From Amycolatopsis sulphurea (lineage in GTDB: Bacteria > Actinomycetota > Actinomycetes > Mycobacteriales > Pseudonocardiaceae): a stretch of 64,000 nucleotides of DNA. The position numbers and the translations under genes are program-made. The stretch lies in contig NZ_PDJK01000002.1 of NCBI RefSeq assembly GCF_002564045.1, positions 3,224,001 to 3,288,000 of the forward strand, in the 5' to 3' direction. The notes beneath the pieces were generated by a model. That model had not been told where the DNA came from, searched no databases, and worked only from the letters and a program-made list of their open reading frames with translations. Shown one piece after another: positions 26,701 to 35,499 of the stretch; position 1 is the stretch's first letter; every line of letters begins with the position of its first letter.

Positions 26701-27083
26701 CGGGTGTCGAATACTGCTACCTCGACGGCAAAACGCGGAATCGGGCCACCGTGCTGAAGCAGTTCAAGAACGGCTCGGTTCCGGTGTTCCTGATCAGTCT
26801 CAAGGCGGGCGGGTTCGGCCTGAACCTGACCGAGGCGGACTACTGCTTCCTACTGGACCCATGGTGGAACCCCGCTACCGAAGCACAGGCGATCGACCGG
26901 ACCCATCGCATCGGGCAGACCAGGAACGTCATGGTGTACCGCCTCATCGCCAAGGACACCATCGAGGAGAAAGTGATGGCTCTGAAGGCCAAGAAGGCAG
27001 AACTGTTCTCCAGCGTCATGGACGACGGCAATACGTTCGGCACCGCACTGGACGCCGACGACATCCGCGGCCTGTTCAGCTGA
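23760..27083 (+). CDS. SWIM zinc-finger SNF2-family helicase
   Basis: 1107 residues. An N-terminal SWIM finger (Cys74, Cys76, Cys82, His84 in CDCPVGFNCKHV) is followed by a long middle region. The SNF2 ATPase begins near 647: RPYQLEGFRWL, Walker A ADDMGLGKTLQ (about 673-683), DEAQ box near 774, TGTPMENN motif III near 802, and the C-terminal RecA lobe with IFSQFTGFLD and AIDRTHRIGQ near 1041-1050. Family members are DNA translocases; bacterial SWIM-SNF2 proteins are linked to DNA repair or genome defence, without a settled role. ATG 23760 was chosen because the SWIM domain starts soon after it. Confidence 0.9.
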   Translation: MQLVTLSDVDEVELERAVGSAAHARGRRYAQRRAVLAMRWDSSENALHGSVEGTDVYETTAYFSSNGGFAHGTCDCPVGFNCKHVVALVLTATDPARARTRSVRSPRTGVSAAPRTPAWETSLGSLVRSPQGATTNRPSGTPLAIELTLATSARPALVARLVKPGKNTWVGSGLSWTKLGSLRYYGDYVAAHVSLLQEMYALYQSRVDASRQYSYGEVKSLDLAAFESRRLWPLLDEADAVGVRLVHGKKYLGELERYDSAELCLDVTQGERSRSLEVTPAIGVDGVRLDALPIRFIGGEGHGLVYVDRADAERTRDPGDWHLRLARLTTAAPPQLQQLTLENQRLSIPGTQVSRFRNEYYPRLRHLATVISSDGAFTPPEIPDPTLVLRASYGPGHDLDVNWEWAYDIGDSRLRTPLHPDPADAGYRDLERERTILADLGFPFEQPNPSGTDAEPTAQPATGLPTLTAARATLGGIDTMRFTTEVLPQLADRPTVTVEIDGEQADYREAGDSLTIGVSADEVEGDPDWFGLGVTISVEGQHVPFTEVFLALARNDSHMLLPSGAYFSLEKPELQALRKLMEEARALQDSPGGPLKISRFQVGLWDELAALGVVERQAKAWQQQLAELRSIDTLDSTEPPDAIEARLRPYQLEGFRWLTFLWKFQLGGILADDMGLGKTLQTLALICHAKHDDPTIAPFLIVAPTSVVSNWAAEAARFTPGLKVVAISETQRRRGHTLGEVIAGADVVVTSYTLFRLEVDAYSERPWSGLVLDEAQFVKNHQSKIYQCTRTLSAPFKLAITGTPMENNLMELWSLLSITAPGLFPNPTRFEHYYARPIEKRGETELLAQFRRRIKPLVKRRSKEQVAADLPAKQEQTLEVELHPRHRKIYETHLQRERQKILGLVDDLNKNRFTIFRSLTLLRQLSLHAALIDEKHQKIPCAKVEALREHLQDVIDGGHRALIFSQFTGFLDIVRKHLDAAGVEYCYLDGKTRNRATVLKQFKNGSVPVFLISLKAGGFGLNLTEADYCFLLDPWWNPATEAQAIDRTHRIGQTRNVMVYRLIAKDTIEEKVMALKAKKAELFSSVMDDGNTFGTALDADDIRGLFS

Positions 27084-27843
27084 CCTCGATCATTTCGCGC
27101 TGGTGACGGTGATCACCGCCCGCGAGTCGCGCTGATAACCGAGCACCTGCCGATGCGCAGGACTCCGATGCCGGACGTGACCGGGGCGCCTGCTTCAGCC
27201 GCCGGTCCCGCCGGCGCCGCGTCGCGCGGTGGGCGAGCACGTCGCGGATGCGCTGCCTGCCCGTGATGGCTCGGAGATCCGCGAAAGCGACCGGCTTCAG
27301 GTCCCCAGGCCGGGCGCCGTCCCGTTCGATCTCCCATGCGTCCAGGTCGTCGATGAGCCGACCCAGGCGTGGATCGGGTGGATTCCCGTCGACTGATTGA
27401 TCACGGGCGAGCCTGGGCGTGCAGCAACTCCTGCAGCTCAGTGACGACCGCGGTGGCGGTGCACGGCAGCGGGTCGCGGTAGCCCGTGCCGTCTCGGTCG
27501 TACACCGCGGCGGTGGTGAACGGCGAAACCTCTTGCTGCACACCGAAACGGGCCAGGCCGCTGACCTACTGGAACTCTCCGATCGGCGGCGCGAGCCGCG
27601 CCGGGGAAGTCCGGCTGATCGGAAGTTCATCGCGACGCTCGCTCACGCCGCTGACCACGCACCGGGAGGCGGGTATTCGAGTTGGTGTCCCGCGGGTCTT
27701 GGCCGAAGGCCGCGCCCGCACCGGGATCAAGCTCACAAGAACCGCGGCAGTGACTGTACGTAAGGTTCACACACCGGCTCGACCCCTCTTACCGCAGAAA
27801 CCAAACGTTTCCGCAGGCCAGAGCACATGTCGATCGTAGTCTG
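27084..27843. other. 760-base region with only decayed coding sequence
   Basis: On the minus strand, a frame around 27405-27560 reads GVQQEVSPFTTAAVYDRDG, then PLPCTATAVVTELQELLHA and a stop. It looks like the end of an old gene, but it has an upstream stop and no recognised family. Another minus-strand frame near 27180-27395 (RLGRLIDDLDAWEIERDG) is also unrecognised. The interval is otherwise empty up to the tRNA gene. Confidence 0.4.
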
Positions 27844-27916
27844 TGCCCCCGGCAAGATTCGAACTTGCGACACCCGCTTTAGGAGAGCGGTGCTCTATCC
27901 CCTGAGCTACGAGGGC
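27844..27916 (-). tRNA. tRNA-Arg (anticodon CCU)
   Basis: The minus strand folds into a complete 73-base cloverleaf. The acceptor stem is GCCCTCG with CGGGGGC, and the anticodon stem CCGCT/AGCGG encloses the loop CTCCTAA. The T-arm carries GTTCGAATC. CCA is not encoded. It reads the rare AGG codon. Such tRNA-Arg(CCU) genes are frequent integration sites, but no integrase is adjacent here. Confidence 0.93.
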
Positions 27917-27984
27917 ATGTACTGCCGAGGTGAAGCCTACTGGCTCCTCGCCCGGTGGCAAGCAGCAGGTCGTGGGTCGTCGGA

Positions 27985-29139
27985 TCAGCTCGGCCGGCGT
28001 TGCGCTGCGCGGACCAGGCCGCCGCCGATGATCAGGCGTTGGATCTCGCTGGTTCCTTCGTACAGACGCAGCAGGCGGACGTCGCGGTAGATGCGTTCGA
28101 CGGGCATTTCGCGCAGGTATCCGCTGCCGCCGTGGATCTGGACTGCCAGGTCGGCGGTGCGGCCGGCCATTTCGGTGCAGAAAAGCTTCGTGGCGGACGG
28201 GGCGATGCGGCGGTCTTCGCCGGTGACGTAGCGCCGGGCGGTGTCCCGGACCAGTGCCCGGCCGGCCAGTACGCCGGTCTGCTGGTCCGCGAGCATGGCC
28301 TGGACCAGCTGGAACTCGCCGATCGTGGTGCCGCCCTGGGTGGCGTTCGCGGCGTGTGTGACGGATTCGTCCAGTGCGCGCTGGGCGGTGCCGACGGCCA
28401 GGCCGGCGATGTGCACCCTGCCGCGGGTCAGCGAGGTCATGGCGGCTCGGTAGCCGTCGCCCTGCACGAGGGCTTCCGGGCCGACCTGGACCTGGTCGAA
28501 GGTGACGTCGGCGGTGCGCGAGCCCTCCTGGCCCATCTTCGCGTCCTTGACGCCGACGCCCACTCCGGGAGTGTCGGCAGGCACGAGGAATACGGCGATG
28601 CCGATGTCCGGGATGCGGGCGAAGGTCACGAACAGGTCGGCCTCGGTGGCGTTGGTGATGAACCGCTTGTTCCCGTTGATGACCCAGCCGTCAGCGGCGG
28701 GTTCGGCGGTGGTGCGCAGCCCGGCCGGATCGGAGCCGGCGCCCGGTTCGGTGAGTGCGAACGAGGCCACTACCTCTCCGGACGCCAGTTTCGGCAGCCA
28801 GGCGGCCTGCTGCTCCGCGGTGCCGAAGCCGACCAGCACCTGCCCGGCAATGCCGTTGTTGGTGCCGAACATCGAGCGCAATGCCAGTGAGGTGTAGCCG
28901 AGGGTCATGGCGACCTCGACATCCTGTACCAGATCGAGGCCGAGGCCGCCCCACTCCTGGGGGATCGCGTAACCGAACAGGCCCATGTCCTTGGCCTGCG
29001 CCCTGAGATCGGCGGGGATGTCGTCGGTCGCCATGATCTCGCGTTCCCGTGGCACGACCCGGGCGCGGACGAAGTCGTCGATCTGGGAGAGGACGTCGGC
29101 GAAGACGTCGTCCGGAACGTCCGGGTTTCCGGTGTACAC
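27985..29139 (-). CDS. Acyl-CoA dehydrogenase
   Basis: 384 residues of a standard acyl-CoA dehydrogenase. The FAD/substrate signature ASFALTEPGAGSDPAGL is near residue 124, RGRVHIAGLAVGTAQRAL near 230, the IHGGSGYLREMPVERIYRD motif near 337-355, and the base-containing loop YEGTSEIQRLIIGG near 362. The Glu in YEGTSE is the catalytic base of most short-chain members. The GTG at 29139 gives the usual family length; the frame continues upstream without matching the family. It is a single gene with no ETF or crotonase gene nearby, so the substrate is open. Confidence 0.88.
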   Translation of the reverse strand: MYTGNPDVPDDVFADVLSQIDDFVRARVVPREREIMATDDIPADLRAQAKDMGLFGYAIPQEWGGLGLDLVQDVEVAMTLGYTSLALRSMFGTNNGIAGQVLVGFGTAEQQAAWLPKLASGEVVASFALTEPGAGSDPAGLRTTAEPAADGWVINGNKRFITNATEADLFVTFARIPDIGIAVFLVPADTPGVGVGVKDAKMGQEGSRTADVTFDQVQVGPEALVQGDGYRAAMTSLTRGRVHIAGLAVGTAQRALDESVTHAANATQGGTTIGEFQLVQAMLADQQTGVLAGRALVRDTARRYVTGEDRRIAPSATKLFCTEMAGRTADLAVQIHGGSGYLREMPVERIYRDVRLLRLYEGTSEIQRLIIGGGLVRAAQRRPS

Positions 29140-29405
29140 AGTCCGACCACCTGTTCTCGCGGGAATTTCGGCCAGGGTACGGCGGCGAGCGGCCGCCTCG
29201 GAGCCGGTGCGGCGGGCCGATGACCACGATCCGATATCACTCTTGTGGGTTACCCTAGAAGTGTCTGACCAGCAGTTCATCTGCTTCCAGTGGACCAGTA
29301 ACATCACCTGTTCGTGTCTGGTTTCCAAACCGTGGGCAACAGTAGGTAATCTTCCGTAACGGGTGCGGGGAGCCGGCTCCGACCCAGGGCTGCCGGAGGG
29401 CTTCG

Positions 29406-30059
29406 TTGATCAAGCTCATGTTCGCCGACGACGAGGAACTGGTTCGGTCGGGACTGCGCGCCATGATGTCGGGCGCCGCCGATATCGAGATCGTCGGCGA
29501 GGCGAGCGACGGCAGGACCGCGGTCGAGGTCGCGCGGCGTTATCACCCCGACGTCGTCCTGCTCGACATCAAGATGCGGGCCCCGGACGACGGTATCCGC
29601 GCGCTGCGGGCCATCCTCGCGCTGCCGGATCCGCCCAGCGTCGCGATGCTGACCACGTTCGACATCGACGAGTACGTCAGCCTCGCGCTGCGGCTCGGCG
29701 CGAATGGCTTCCTCCTCAAGGACATCGACCCGTCCGCGCTCCTGCGGGCCATCCGGGATCTCGCCGGCGGTGGCGCGGTGCTCGACCCGGGCGTGGCCGC
29801 GCGCATGGTGCAGACCCACCGGGACGAGCAGCGTGCCGCGCAGCCGGCGCGCAAGCTGCTGGCCTCGCTGTCCGAACGGGAACGCGAGGTGGTCGCGTTG
29901 ATCGGTCAGGGGCTGTCCAACGCCGAGATCGGCGCCAGACTGCACCTGTCCGAGGCGACGGTGAAGGGGTACGTGTCGGCGGTGCTCTCGAAGATCGGCG
30001 CTGCCAACCGGGTGCAGGCTGCCCTGCTGGCCTATCGGGGTGGCCTGCTCGACCAGTAG
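29406..30059 (+). CDS. NarL/LuxR-type response regulator (orphan)
   Basis: 217 residues. The receiver domain has the acidic pair in FADDEE and phospho-acceptor Asp54 in VVLLDIKM, then the LLTTFD and LLKD regions. The LuxR HTH lies at about residues 155-212 (LSEREREVVALIGQGLSNAE, IGARLHLSEATVKGYVSAVL). The best start is TTG 29406, because MIKLMFADDE matches the normal N-terminus. No histidine kinase is adjacent, so its partner is elsewhere. Role unknown. Confidence 0.88.
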   Translation: MIKLMFADDEELVRSGLRAMMSGAADIEIVGEASDGRTAVEVARRYHPDVVLLDIKMRAPDDGIRALRAILALPDPPSVAMLTTFDIDEYVSLALRLGANGFLLKDIDPSALLRAIRDLAGGGAVLDPGVAARMVQTHRDEQRAAQPARKLLASLSEREREVVALIGQGLSNAEIGARLHLSEATVKGYVSAVLSKIGAANRVQAALLAYRGGLLDQ

Positions 30060-30171
30060 GTAACCGGGCCAGCACCGAAGGGGCGGCGACGGGCTGCTAC
30101 TCTCCGCCTCGCGCGGCGCTTGTCTGGGTCGCGCCGAACAGTGTGGTGCGAATGCTTGTGGGGTTGTGGTC

Positions 30172-30576
30172 ATGGTGGCAACGGGCAAAGTAAGCCGATT
30201 CGACGATGTGCGCGGTTATGGGTTCATCTCCCTGGACAGTGGTGGCGAGGACGCGTTCCTCCACGTGAACGATCTGACTTTCGACAAGCGGCTGGTGGTA
30301 CCGGGCGCCCGGGTGGAGTTCCTGCTCGAGGAAGGCGACCGCGGGCTGAAGGCGTCCCAGGTCCGGCTGGCCGAGCAGCCGGCGGCGCCGGTCGGCTCGT
30401 TCGCGGGATCGCACGAGCAGGACGAGCTTTGCGACCTGCTCTCGACCTCGCAGCTGACCGCGGAGCTGACCGAGCGGCTGCTCTTCGCGGTGCCGACGCT
30501 CACCGGCGAGCAAATCGTGGCGGTCCGGAAGGCCGTCGTCGGGGTCGCGCAGGTGCACCGTTGGATCGACGACTGA
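30172..30576 (+). CDS. Cold-shock-domain protein with C-terminal extension
   Basis: 134 residues from ATG 30172; GTG 30166 is an alternative. The OB-fold holds RNP1-like GYGFISLDSGGEDAFLHV (residues about 17-34), which binds single-stranded nucleic acid. Standard CspA proteins have about 67 residues. Here another 65 residues follow, with helical SHEQDELCDLLSTSQLTAEL and LTGEQIVAVRKAVVGV. This long form is known from actinobacteria (the CspB-like, Rv0871-type group). An RNA chaperone or transcription-linked role is likely. Confidence 0.85.
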   Translation: MVATGKVSRFDDVRGYGFISLDSGGEDAFLHVNDLTFDKRLVVPGARVEFLLEEGDRGLKASQVRLAEQPAAPVGSFAGSHEQDELCDLLSTSQLTAELTERLLFAVPTLTGEQIVAVRKAVVGVAQVHRWIDD

Positions 30577-30669
30577 GCTTCTGCGGGCCCGGCGTGTCGA
30601 GCCGGAGCATCGGGTGTCGGAGGCCGGCCGGGCTACCCCGGTGACCGGCTCGGCCGGTAGGACCGGTCC

Positions 30670-31290
30670 ATGGTCCTGACTGTGCTCGAATTCCTCGGGC
30701 TGGTCGCCTTCGCGGCGTCCGGCGCGCTCGCCGCCGTGCGGGCACGGCTGGACGTGTTCGGCGTGATCGTCCTCGGGCTCACCACCGCCCTCGGCGGCGG
30801 CATCCTACGCGACGTGCTGCTGGGCATCCATCCGCCGACGTCCTTGCGTAACTGGCCTTATCTGGCGGTCTGCGCGGCCACCGCGCTGATCGTGTTCGCC
30901 TTCCACCCGCAGGTCGCCCGGCTCCGGCGCGCGGTGCTGGTCGCGGACGCCCTCGGGCTCGGCGTGTTCGCCACGGCCGGGACCACGCTGGCGCTGAACG
31001 CGGGCGCGACCGTGTATGCGGCCTGTCTCATCGGCATGACCAGCGGAATCGGCGGTGGCGCGGTCCGCGATCTGCTGCTGCGCGAGATCCCGCTGGTGCT
31101 GCGTAAGGAAATCTACGCGGTGGCCGCGCTTACCGGGTCGGTGTGCGTCGGCGTCGGGCACGCGCTGCGGCTTCCCGCCGGTCCGGTCACGGTGGTGGCC
31201 GCGGCGGTGGTGGTGACTATCCGGATGCTCTCGCTCTGGCGGCATTGGAACGCGCCGGTCGCGCGGCCGGCCGACGAAGGTCCTTCGTGA
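30670..31290 (+). CDS. Trimeric intracellular cation channel (TRIC)/UPF0126 family membrane protein
   Basis: 206 residues and about seven transmembrane helices built from an internal duplication. Each half has the glycine-rich GGG-RD motif: TTALGGGILRDVLLG near residue 37 and TSGIGGGAVRDLLLRE near 124. Prokaryotic TRIC homologues form homotrimeric potassium-permeable channels. It is a single gene upstream of the mprA promoter. The C-terminus ends in a short charged tail. Confidence 0.86.
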   Translation: MVLTVLEFLGLVAFAASGALAAVRARLDVFGVIVLGLTTALGGGILRDVLLGIHPPTSLRNWPYLAVCAATALIVFAFHPQVARLRRAVLVADALGLGVFATAGTTLALNAGATVYAACLIGMTSGIGGGAVRDLLLREIPLVLRKEIYAVAALTGSVCVGVGHALRLPAGPVTVVAAAVVVTIRMLSLWRHWNAPVARPADEGPS

Positions 31291-31304
31291 GTTCTGCGTG
31301 TGTT

Positions 31305-31321
31305 CTTAGGCGGGTCTCAGC
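31305..31321 (+). promoter_or_regulatory. Candidate MprA operator upstream of mprA
   Basis: CTTAGG and CTCAGC form a direct repeat whose units start 11 bases apart, 22 bases before the mprA ATG. The same arrangement occurs before pepD at 35483-35499. OmpR-class regulators bind direct repeats one helical turn apart, and mycobacterial MprA boxes have a CTCAG-like core. Confidence 0.55.
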
Positions 31322-31342
31322 ACTCTGCGTAAGACTGGCCGC

Positions 31343-32035
31343 ATGCGCATCCTTGTAGTGGACGACGATCGTGCCGTCCGTGAGTCACTCAGACGGTCTC
31401 TGGAGTTCAACGGCTACACCGTGGAGCTGGCCAGCGATGGTGCGCAGGCGCTGGAGACGATTCTCGCCAACCGGCCCGACGCGTTGGTGCTCGACGTGAT
31501 GATGCCGCGGCTGGACGGGCTCGAGGTGGCCCGGAGGCTGCGCAGCACTGGGGACGACCTGCCCATCCTCGTGCTGACCGCGCGGGACACCGTCTCCGAC
31601 CGGGTCTCCGGTCTCGACGCCGGAGCCGACGACTATCTGCCCAAGCCGTTCGCGCTGGAGGAACTGCTCGCCCGGCTGCGCGCGTTGCTGCGCCGTGCGG
31701 TGCCGGACAACCAGCATGGCGACGTGAGCGAAGTGCTGTCCTTCGCCGATCTCACCCTGGAACCGGGCACTCGCGAGGTCCGCCGCGGCGGCCGCGAGAT
31801 CAGCCTCACCCGAACCGAATTCGCGCTGCTCGAGCTGTTTCTTTCGTACCCCAAGCACGTGCTGACCCGCGGAAGGATCCTGGAGGAAGTATGGGGTTAC
31901 GACTTCCCGACGTCGGGCAACGCGCTGGAGGTCTACGTCGGTTATTTGCGCCGCAAAACAGAGGCCGACGGGGAGCCGAGGCTGATCCACACGGTACGGG
32001 GAGTGGGGTACGTGCTGCGCGAAACTCCACCGTGA
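31343..32035 (+). CDS. mprA: Two-component response regulator MprA
   Basis: A 230-residue OmpR/PhoB-type regulator. The receiver has Asp7-Asp9, phospho-acceptor Asp51 in [12 protein letters not shown], and the LTARD and PKPF motifs. The winged-helix DNA-binding domain follows from about residue 130, with [15 protein letters not shown] and VYVGYLRRK. The adjacent kinase, pepD, moaB and mscL reproduce the order around MprA of mycobacteria, an envelope-stress regulator. Its stop overlaps the kinase start by four bases. Autoregulation is suggested by the direct repeat in front of it. Confidence 0.9.
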   Translation: MRILVVDDDRAVRESLRRSLEFNGYTVELASDGAQALETILANRPDALVLDVMMPRLDGLEVARRLRSTGDDLPILVLTARDTVSDRVSGLDAGADDYLPKPFALEELLARLRALLRRAVPDNQHGDVSEVLSFADLTLEPGTREVRRGGREISLTRTEFALLELFLSYPKHVLTRGRILEEVWGYDFPTSGNALEVYVGYLRRKTEADGEPRLIHTVRGVGYVLRETPP

Positions 32036-33453
32036 CCGACGAGCCCACGGTGTCGACCGTCGATGTCAGCGATCCTCGTGGACAGCGGTGGGGCACTCGC
32101 CGATTCTCGTTGCGCGGCCGGGTCACGCTGCTCGCCGCGGCCTGTGTCGCCGGTGCGGTGGCGCTCGTCTCGCTGTGCGCTTACCTGATCGTGCAGAGCA
32201 ATCTCTACCAGCAGCTCGACGACAACCTGCTGGCCCGCGCCAACGCGGCGGTGAACTCCCCGCAGGTGCAGACGCAGCTCCAGCAGGTGCCGGGGGCCTT
32301 CCTCGCCAGCGCCGACCTGAAGATCGGCCAGCTCAACGGCTGGACCGAGGCACTCGCCTATCCGCAGGCAGGCTCGCCGCCACCGGTGAGCCAGTCCGAA
32401 TTGGACGTTGCCACCGGGCGCTCGGCGCAGTCGCTGCGGACCGACCAGAAGACCGACACCCGCGTGATCGCGCTTCCGATGGGACACGGCGAGGCGATGG
32501 TGCTGGCGCTGTCGATGGCACCCACCCAGCGCACGCTCAACGAGCTGGCCGTGGTGCTGTTCCTCGTCGGCGGTGCCGGGATCGTGGTCGCCGCCGGCGC
32601 GGGCACCGCGGTGGCCAGGGCCGGGCTGCGGCCGGTGGACCGGCTCACCTCGGCCGCCGAACGGGTCGCCGCGACCGGCGATCTGCGGCCGATCCCGGTG
32701 AGCGGGGACGACGAGCTCGCCCGGCTCACGCACAGCTTCAACACGATGCTCGGCACGGTCGCGGATTCGCAGGAACGCCAGCGCCGGCTCGTCGCCGACG
32801 CGGGACACGAGCTGCGGACTCCGCTGACCTCGTTGCGGACCAACCTGGAGCTGCTGCTCTCGGCCGACCGGCCGGGCGCGCCCTCGCTGCCCGCGGAGGA
32901 CCGCGCGGAGATCGAGACCGACATCCGCGGCCAGCTCGACGAGCTGACCCAGCTCATCGGCGACCTGGTGGAGCTGGCCCGCCAGGACGAACCGCGCGAG
33001 CAGAACGAACGCGTCGAGCTGGTCGAGGTGGTGGAACGGGCGCTGGACCGGGCTCGCCGCCGGGCCGGCGAGATCGAGTTCGACGTGACGTTACAGCCGT
33101 GGGTGCTCACCGGGGACAACAGCGCGCTGGAGCGCGCGGTCCTGAACCTGCTCGACAACGCGGTCAAGTTCTCCCCGCCAGGCTCGCGCGTGCGCGTGGT
33201 GCTGCGGCCGCTTGGCGACGGCACTGCGGTGGTAGAGGTCGCCGACGCCGGGCCGGGAATCGCCGAAGAAGACCTGCCCAAGGTGTTCGACCGCTTCTAC
33301 CGTTCTGCGGAAGCCCGCACGCTGCCGGGCTCCGGGCTGGGGCTGGCCATCGTGCAGAACGCCGCGGAACGGCACGGCGGCGCGGTGTACGCGAACCGCG
33401 CGCCTGAAGGCGGCGCGTTGCTGACCATCCGGCTGCCCGGCGAGCCTGGCTGA
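32032..33453 (+). CDS. mprB: Sensor histidine kinase MprB
   Basis: 473 residues from GTG 32032. It has a cytoplasmic N-tail, a first membrane helix near 33-58, an extracellular sensor of about 115 residues, and a second helix near 170-195. HAMP follows, then the H-box [20 protein letters not shown] with the phosphorylated His at about residue 259. The ATPase domain contains the N-box (NLLDNAVKF), G1 (DAGPGI) and G2 (GSGLGLAIV) motifs. It partners the overlapping mprA gene. In mycobacteria the kinase senses envelope stress and is modulated by DnaK. Confidence 0.9.
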   Translation: MTDEPTVSTVDVSDPRGQRWGTRRFSLRGRVTLLAAACVAGAVALVSLCAYLIVQSNLYQQLDDNLLARANAAVNSPQVQTQLQQVPGAFLASADLKIGQLNGWTEALAYPQAGSPPPVSQSELDVATGRSAQSLRTDQKTDTRVIALPMGHGEAMVLALSMAPTQRTLNELAVVLFLVGGAGIVVAAGAGTAVARAGLRPVDRLTSAAERVAATGDLRPIPVSGDDELARLTHSFNTMLGTVADSQERQRRLVADAGHELRTPLTSLRTNLELLLSADRPGAPSLPAEDRAEIETDIRGQLDELTQLIGDLVELARQDEPREQNERVELVEVVERALDRARRRAGEIEFDVTLQPWVLTGDNSALERAVLNLLDNAVKFSPPGSRVRVVLRPLGDGTAVVEVADAGPGIAEEDLPKVFDRFYRSAEARTLPGSGLGLAIVQNAAERHGGAVYANRAPEGGALLTIRLPGEPG

Positions 33454-33561
33454 TCACCGGCTCGTCCAGCCGGGGGACACTGAACTGCACGTCCCACGCC
33501 AGGCATGTTTGATCGTGTAGGATTTTGTGTGGTTCAGAAGTTCGTGCGTGGGGAGTGGGCG

Positions 33562-34362
33562 GTGCTCGCGCGGCAGAGACAGGCAGTGATTCTCGAGGAG
33601 GCCCGGCGGTCCGGCGCGGTCCGGGTCAGCGACCTCGTGGCGCGGCTCGGCGTGTCCGATATGACGGTGCGCCGGGACCTTGACGTGCTCGCGGGCCGCG
33701 GCCTGGTGGAGAAGGTCTACGGCGGTGCCACGTCGGTCGTCGGCAAGAGCACCGACGAGCCGGGGTTCGAGGCCAAGTCGGTGCGCCAGCTCGCGCAAAA
33801 GGAGGCCATCGCCGGGCTGGCCGCCTCACTGGTGAAGCCGGGTACCGCGATCGGCCTGTCCGCGGGCACCACCACCTGGACGCTCGCCCACGCCCTAGCC
33901 GGCGTCCCCGGCCTGACGGTCGTGACCAACTCGATCCAGGTCGCCGACGTGCTGCGGGCCTCCACCCAGCCGGACCGCACGGTGGTGCTCACCGGCGGGG
34001 TGCGCACCCCGTCCGACGCGCTGGTAGGCCCGGTCGCCGTGCACAGCCTCCGGTCACTGCACCTGGATCTGGTCTTCCTCGGCGTGCACGGAATGGCCGA
34101 GGGGCCGGGGTTCACCACCCCGAATCTCACCGAAAGCGAAACCGACCGGGCGCTGGTGGAGGCGGGCCGACGGCTCGTCGTGCTGGCCGACCACACGAAG
34201 TGGGGCACGGTCGGGATTTCCACCATCGCGGACCTCGACGAGGCGCACGCGGTGGTGACCGACGACGGCCTTTCCGTTCCGGCGCGGGAAATCCTCGCCG
34301 ACCGGGTGGGAGAACTCCTGATCGCCGAGACGGCGGAGAATCTCGAGGCGGAAGAAGCGTGA
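33562..34362 (+). CDS. DeoR/GlpR-family transcriptional regulator
   Basis: About 266 residues from GTG 33562, preceded by GGGGAG. This start fits the family N-terminus LARQRQAVILEEARRSG; ATG 33505 is a longer option. The HTH (VRVSDLVARLGVSDMTVRRD) is at residues 20-40. The C-terminal sugar-phosphate-sensing domain has SAGTTTWTLAHAL and the FLGVHGMAEGPG loop. Its stop overlaps the galT start by four bases, so it is likely the regulator of galactose (Leloir) metabolism here. This pair is not part of the mycobacterial mprAB-pepD order and appears to be an insertion. Confidence 0.87.
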   Translation: MLARQRQAVILEEARRSGAVRVSDLVARLGVSDMTVRRDLDVLAGRGLVEKVYGGATSVVGKSTDEPGFEAKSVRQLAQKEAIAGLAASLVKPGTAIGLSAGTTTWTLAHALAGVPGLTVVTNSIQVADVLRASTQPDRTVVLTGGVRTPSDALVGPVAVHSLRSLHLDLVFLGVHGMAEGPGFTTPNLTESETDRALVEAGRRLVVLADHTKWGTVGISTIADLDEAHAVVTDDGLSVPAREILADRVGELLIAETAENLEAEEA

Positions 34363-35441
34363 AGCGCACTGTGCGGCACCTGGCCGATGGCCGGGAAATC
34401 ATCTACTTCGACCACGCCGGCGCGCCGGAACGGTGTGCCGGGGACACCCGGGACCTGGCTCCGGTCGCGGCCGCCTCGGAGATCCGCCGTGATCCGCTGA
34501 CCGGCGAGTGGGTGGCGATGGCCGCACACCGGCAGACCCGCACCTACAAACCGCCCGCCGATCTGTGCCCCCTGTGCCCGACCCGTCCGGGCAAGCCGAG
34601 CGAGATCCCGGAGGCGGGCTACGACGTGGTCGTCTTCGAGAACCGGTTCCCGTCGTTCTCCCAGCACGTGATCGGTGCACTGTCCACTGTGGATGATCTC
34701 GGCCTGGTGCCGGTCGCGCCGGGCCGCGCGCGGTGCGAGGTGATGTGTTTCACCAGTGACCACGATGGCGCGTTTTCCCGGCTGAGCCCGGAACAGGTGC
34801 GGCTGGTCGTGGACGCCTGGGCGGACCGCACCGCCGGGCTCGCGCAGGCCCCCGGGGTGGAGCAGGTCTTCCCCTTCGAGAACCGTGGTGAGGAGATCGG
34901 GGTCACGCTTTCCCACCCGCACGGCCAGATCTACGGTTACCCGTTCGTGACACCGAAGACGGAGCGGATGCTCGAGGTCGCCCGTGCCTACGCCGCCGAG
35001 CACGGTCGTCCGGTGCTGGGCGATGTCCTGGCCGCCGAACGGAAATCCGGCGCCAGGGTGATTGCCGAGGGGGAGCACTGGACCGCGTTCGTGCCACCTG
35101 CCGCGCGCTGGCCGGTGCACGTTCAGGTGGTGCCGCACCGGCAGGTACCGGACCTTCCGTCGCTGACCGACGCCGAGCGCGATGACTTCGCCGAGGTGTA
35201 TCTCGACGTGCTGCGCCGGTGTGACGCGTTTTACGACCGCCCGTTGCCCTACATCGCCGGCTGGCATCAGGCGCCGGTGCACCGCGATCGCGACCTGTCC
35301 TGGCTGCACCTGGAATTGTTCTCGGTGCTGCGTTCGAAGGACAAGCTGAAGTACCTGGCGGGCTCCGAATCCGGAATGTCGGTGTGGATCAACGATGCCA
35401 CCCCGGAACAGATCGCGGAGCGCCTTCGCGCAGCGGAGTGA
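34359..35441 (+). CDS. galT: Galactose-1-phosphate uridylyltransferase
   Basis: 360 residues from GTG 34359. The nucleotidylated histidine lies in the HxH motif of SHPHGQIYGYP (about residues 185-195), a histidine-triad superfamily hallmark. Zn-binding cysteines appear in LCPLCPTRPG near residue 70. The ENRFPSFS loop is near 91 and LHLELFSVLRSKDKLKYLAG near 316. It exchanges UMP between UDP-glucose and galactose-1-phosphate. Upstream it is coupled to a DeoR regulator; galU at 41.1 kb supplies the UDP-glucose side of the pathway. Confidence 0.92.
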   Translation: MKRTVRHLADGREIIYFDHAGAPERCAGDTRDLAPVAAASEIRRDPLTGEWVAMAAHRQTRTYKPPADLCPLCPTRPGKPSEIPEAGYDVVVFENRFPSFSQHVIGALSTVDDLGLVPVAPGRARCEVMCFTSDHDGAFSRLSPEQVRLVVDAWADRTAGLAQAPGVEQVFPFENRGEEIGVTLSHPHGQIYGYPFVTPKTERMLEVARAYAAEHGRPVLGDVLAAERKSGARVIAEGEHWTAFVPPAARWPVHVQVVPHRQVPDLPSLTDAERDDFAEVYLDVLRRCDAFYDRPLPYIAGWHQAPVHRDRDLSWLHLELFSVLRSKDKLKYLAGSESGMSVWINDATPEQIAERLRAAE

Positions 35442-35482
35442 GCGGTGCGCGCGGCATACTCATCTGCGAAACACAGGTTCGA

Positions 35483-35499
35483 CTCAGGAACTTCTCAGG
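35483..35499 (+). promoter_or_regulatory. Candidate MprA operator upstream of pepD
   Basis: Two exact CTCAGG units start 11 bases apart; a third related CTTAGG lies at 35508-35513. They precede the pepD ATG by 22 bases and mirror the CTTAGG/CTCAGC pair before mprA. In mycobacteria pepD is a direct MprA target, so the site is probably functional. Confidence 0.6.

Noticed and set aside
27844-27916. An island attachment site at tRNA-Arg
   Set aside because: No integrase, no duplicated tRNA end and no clear change in gene content were seen on either side.
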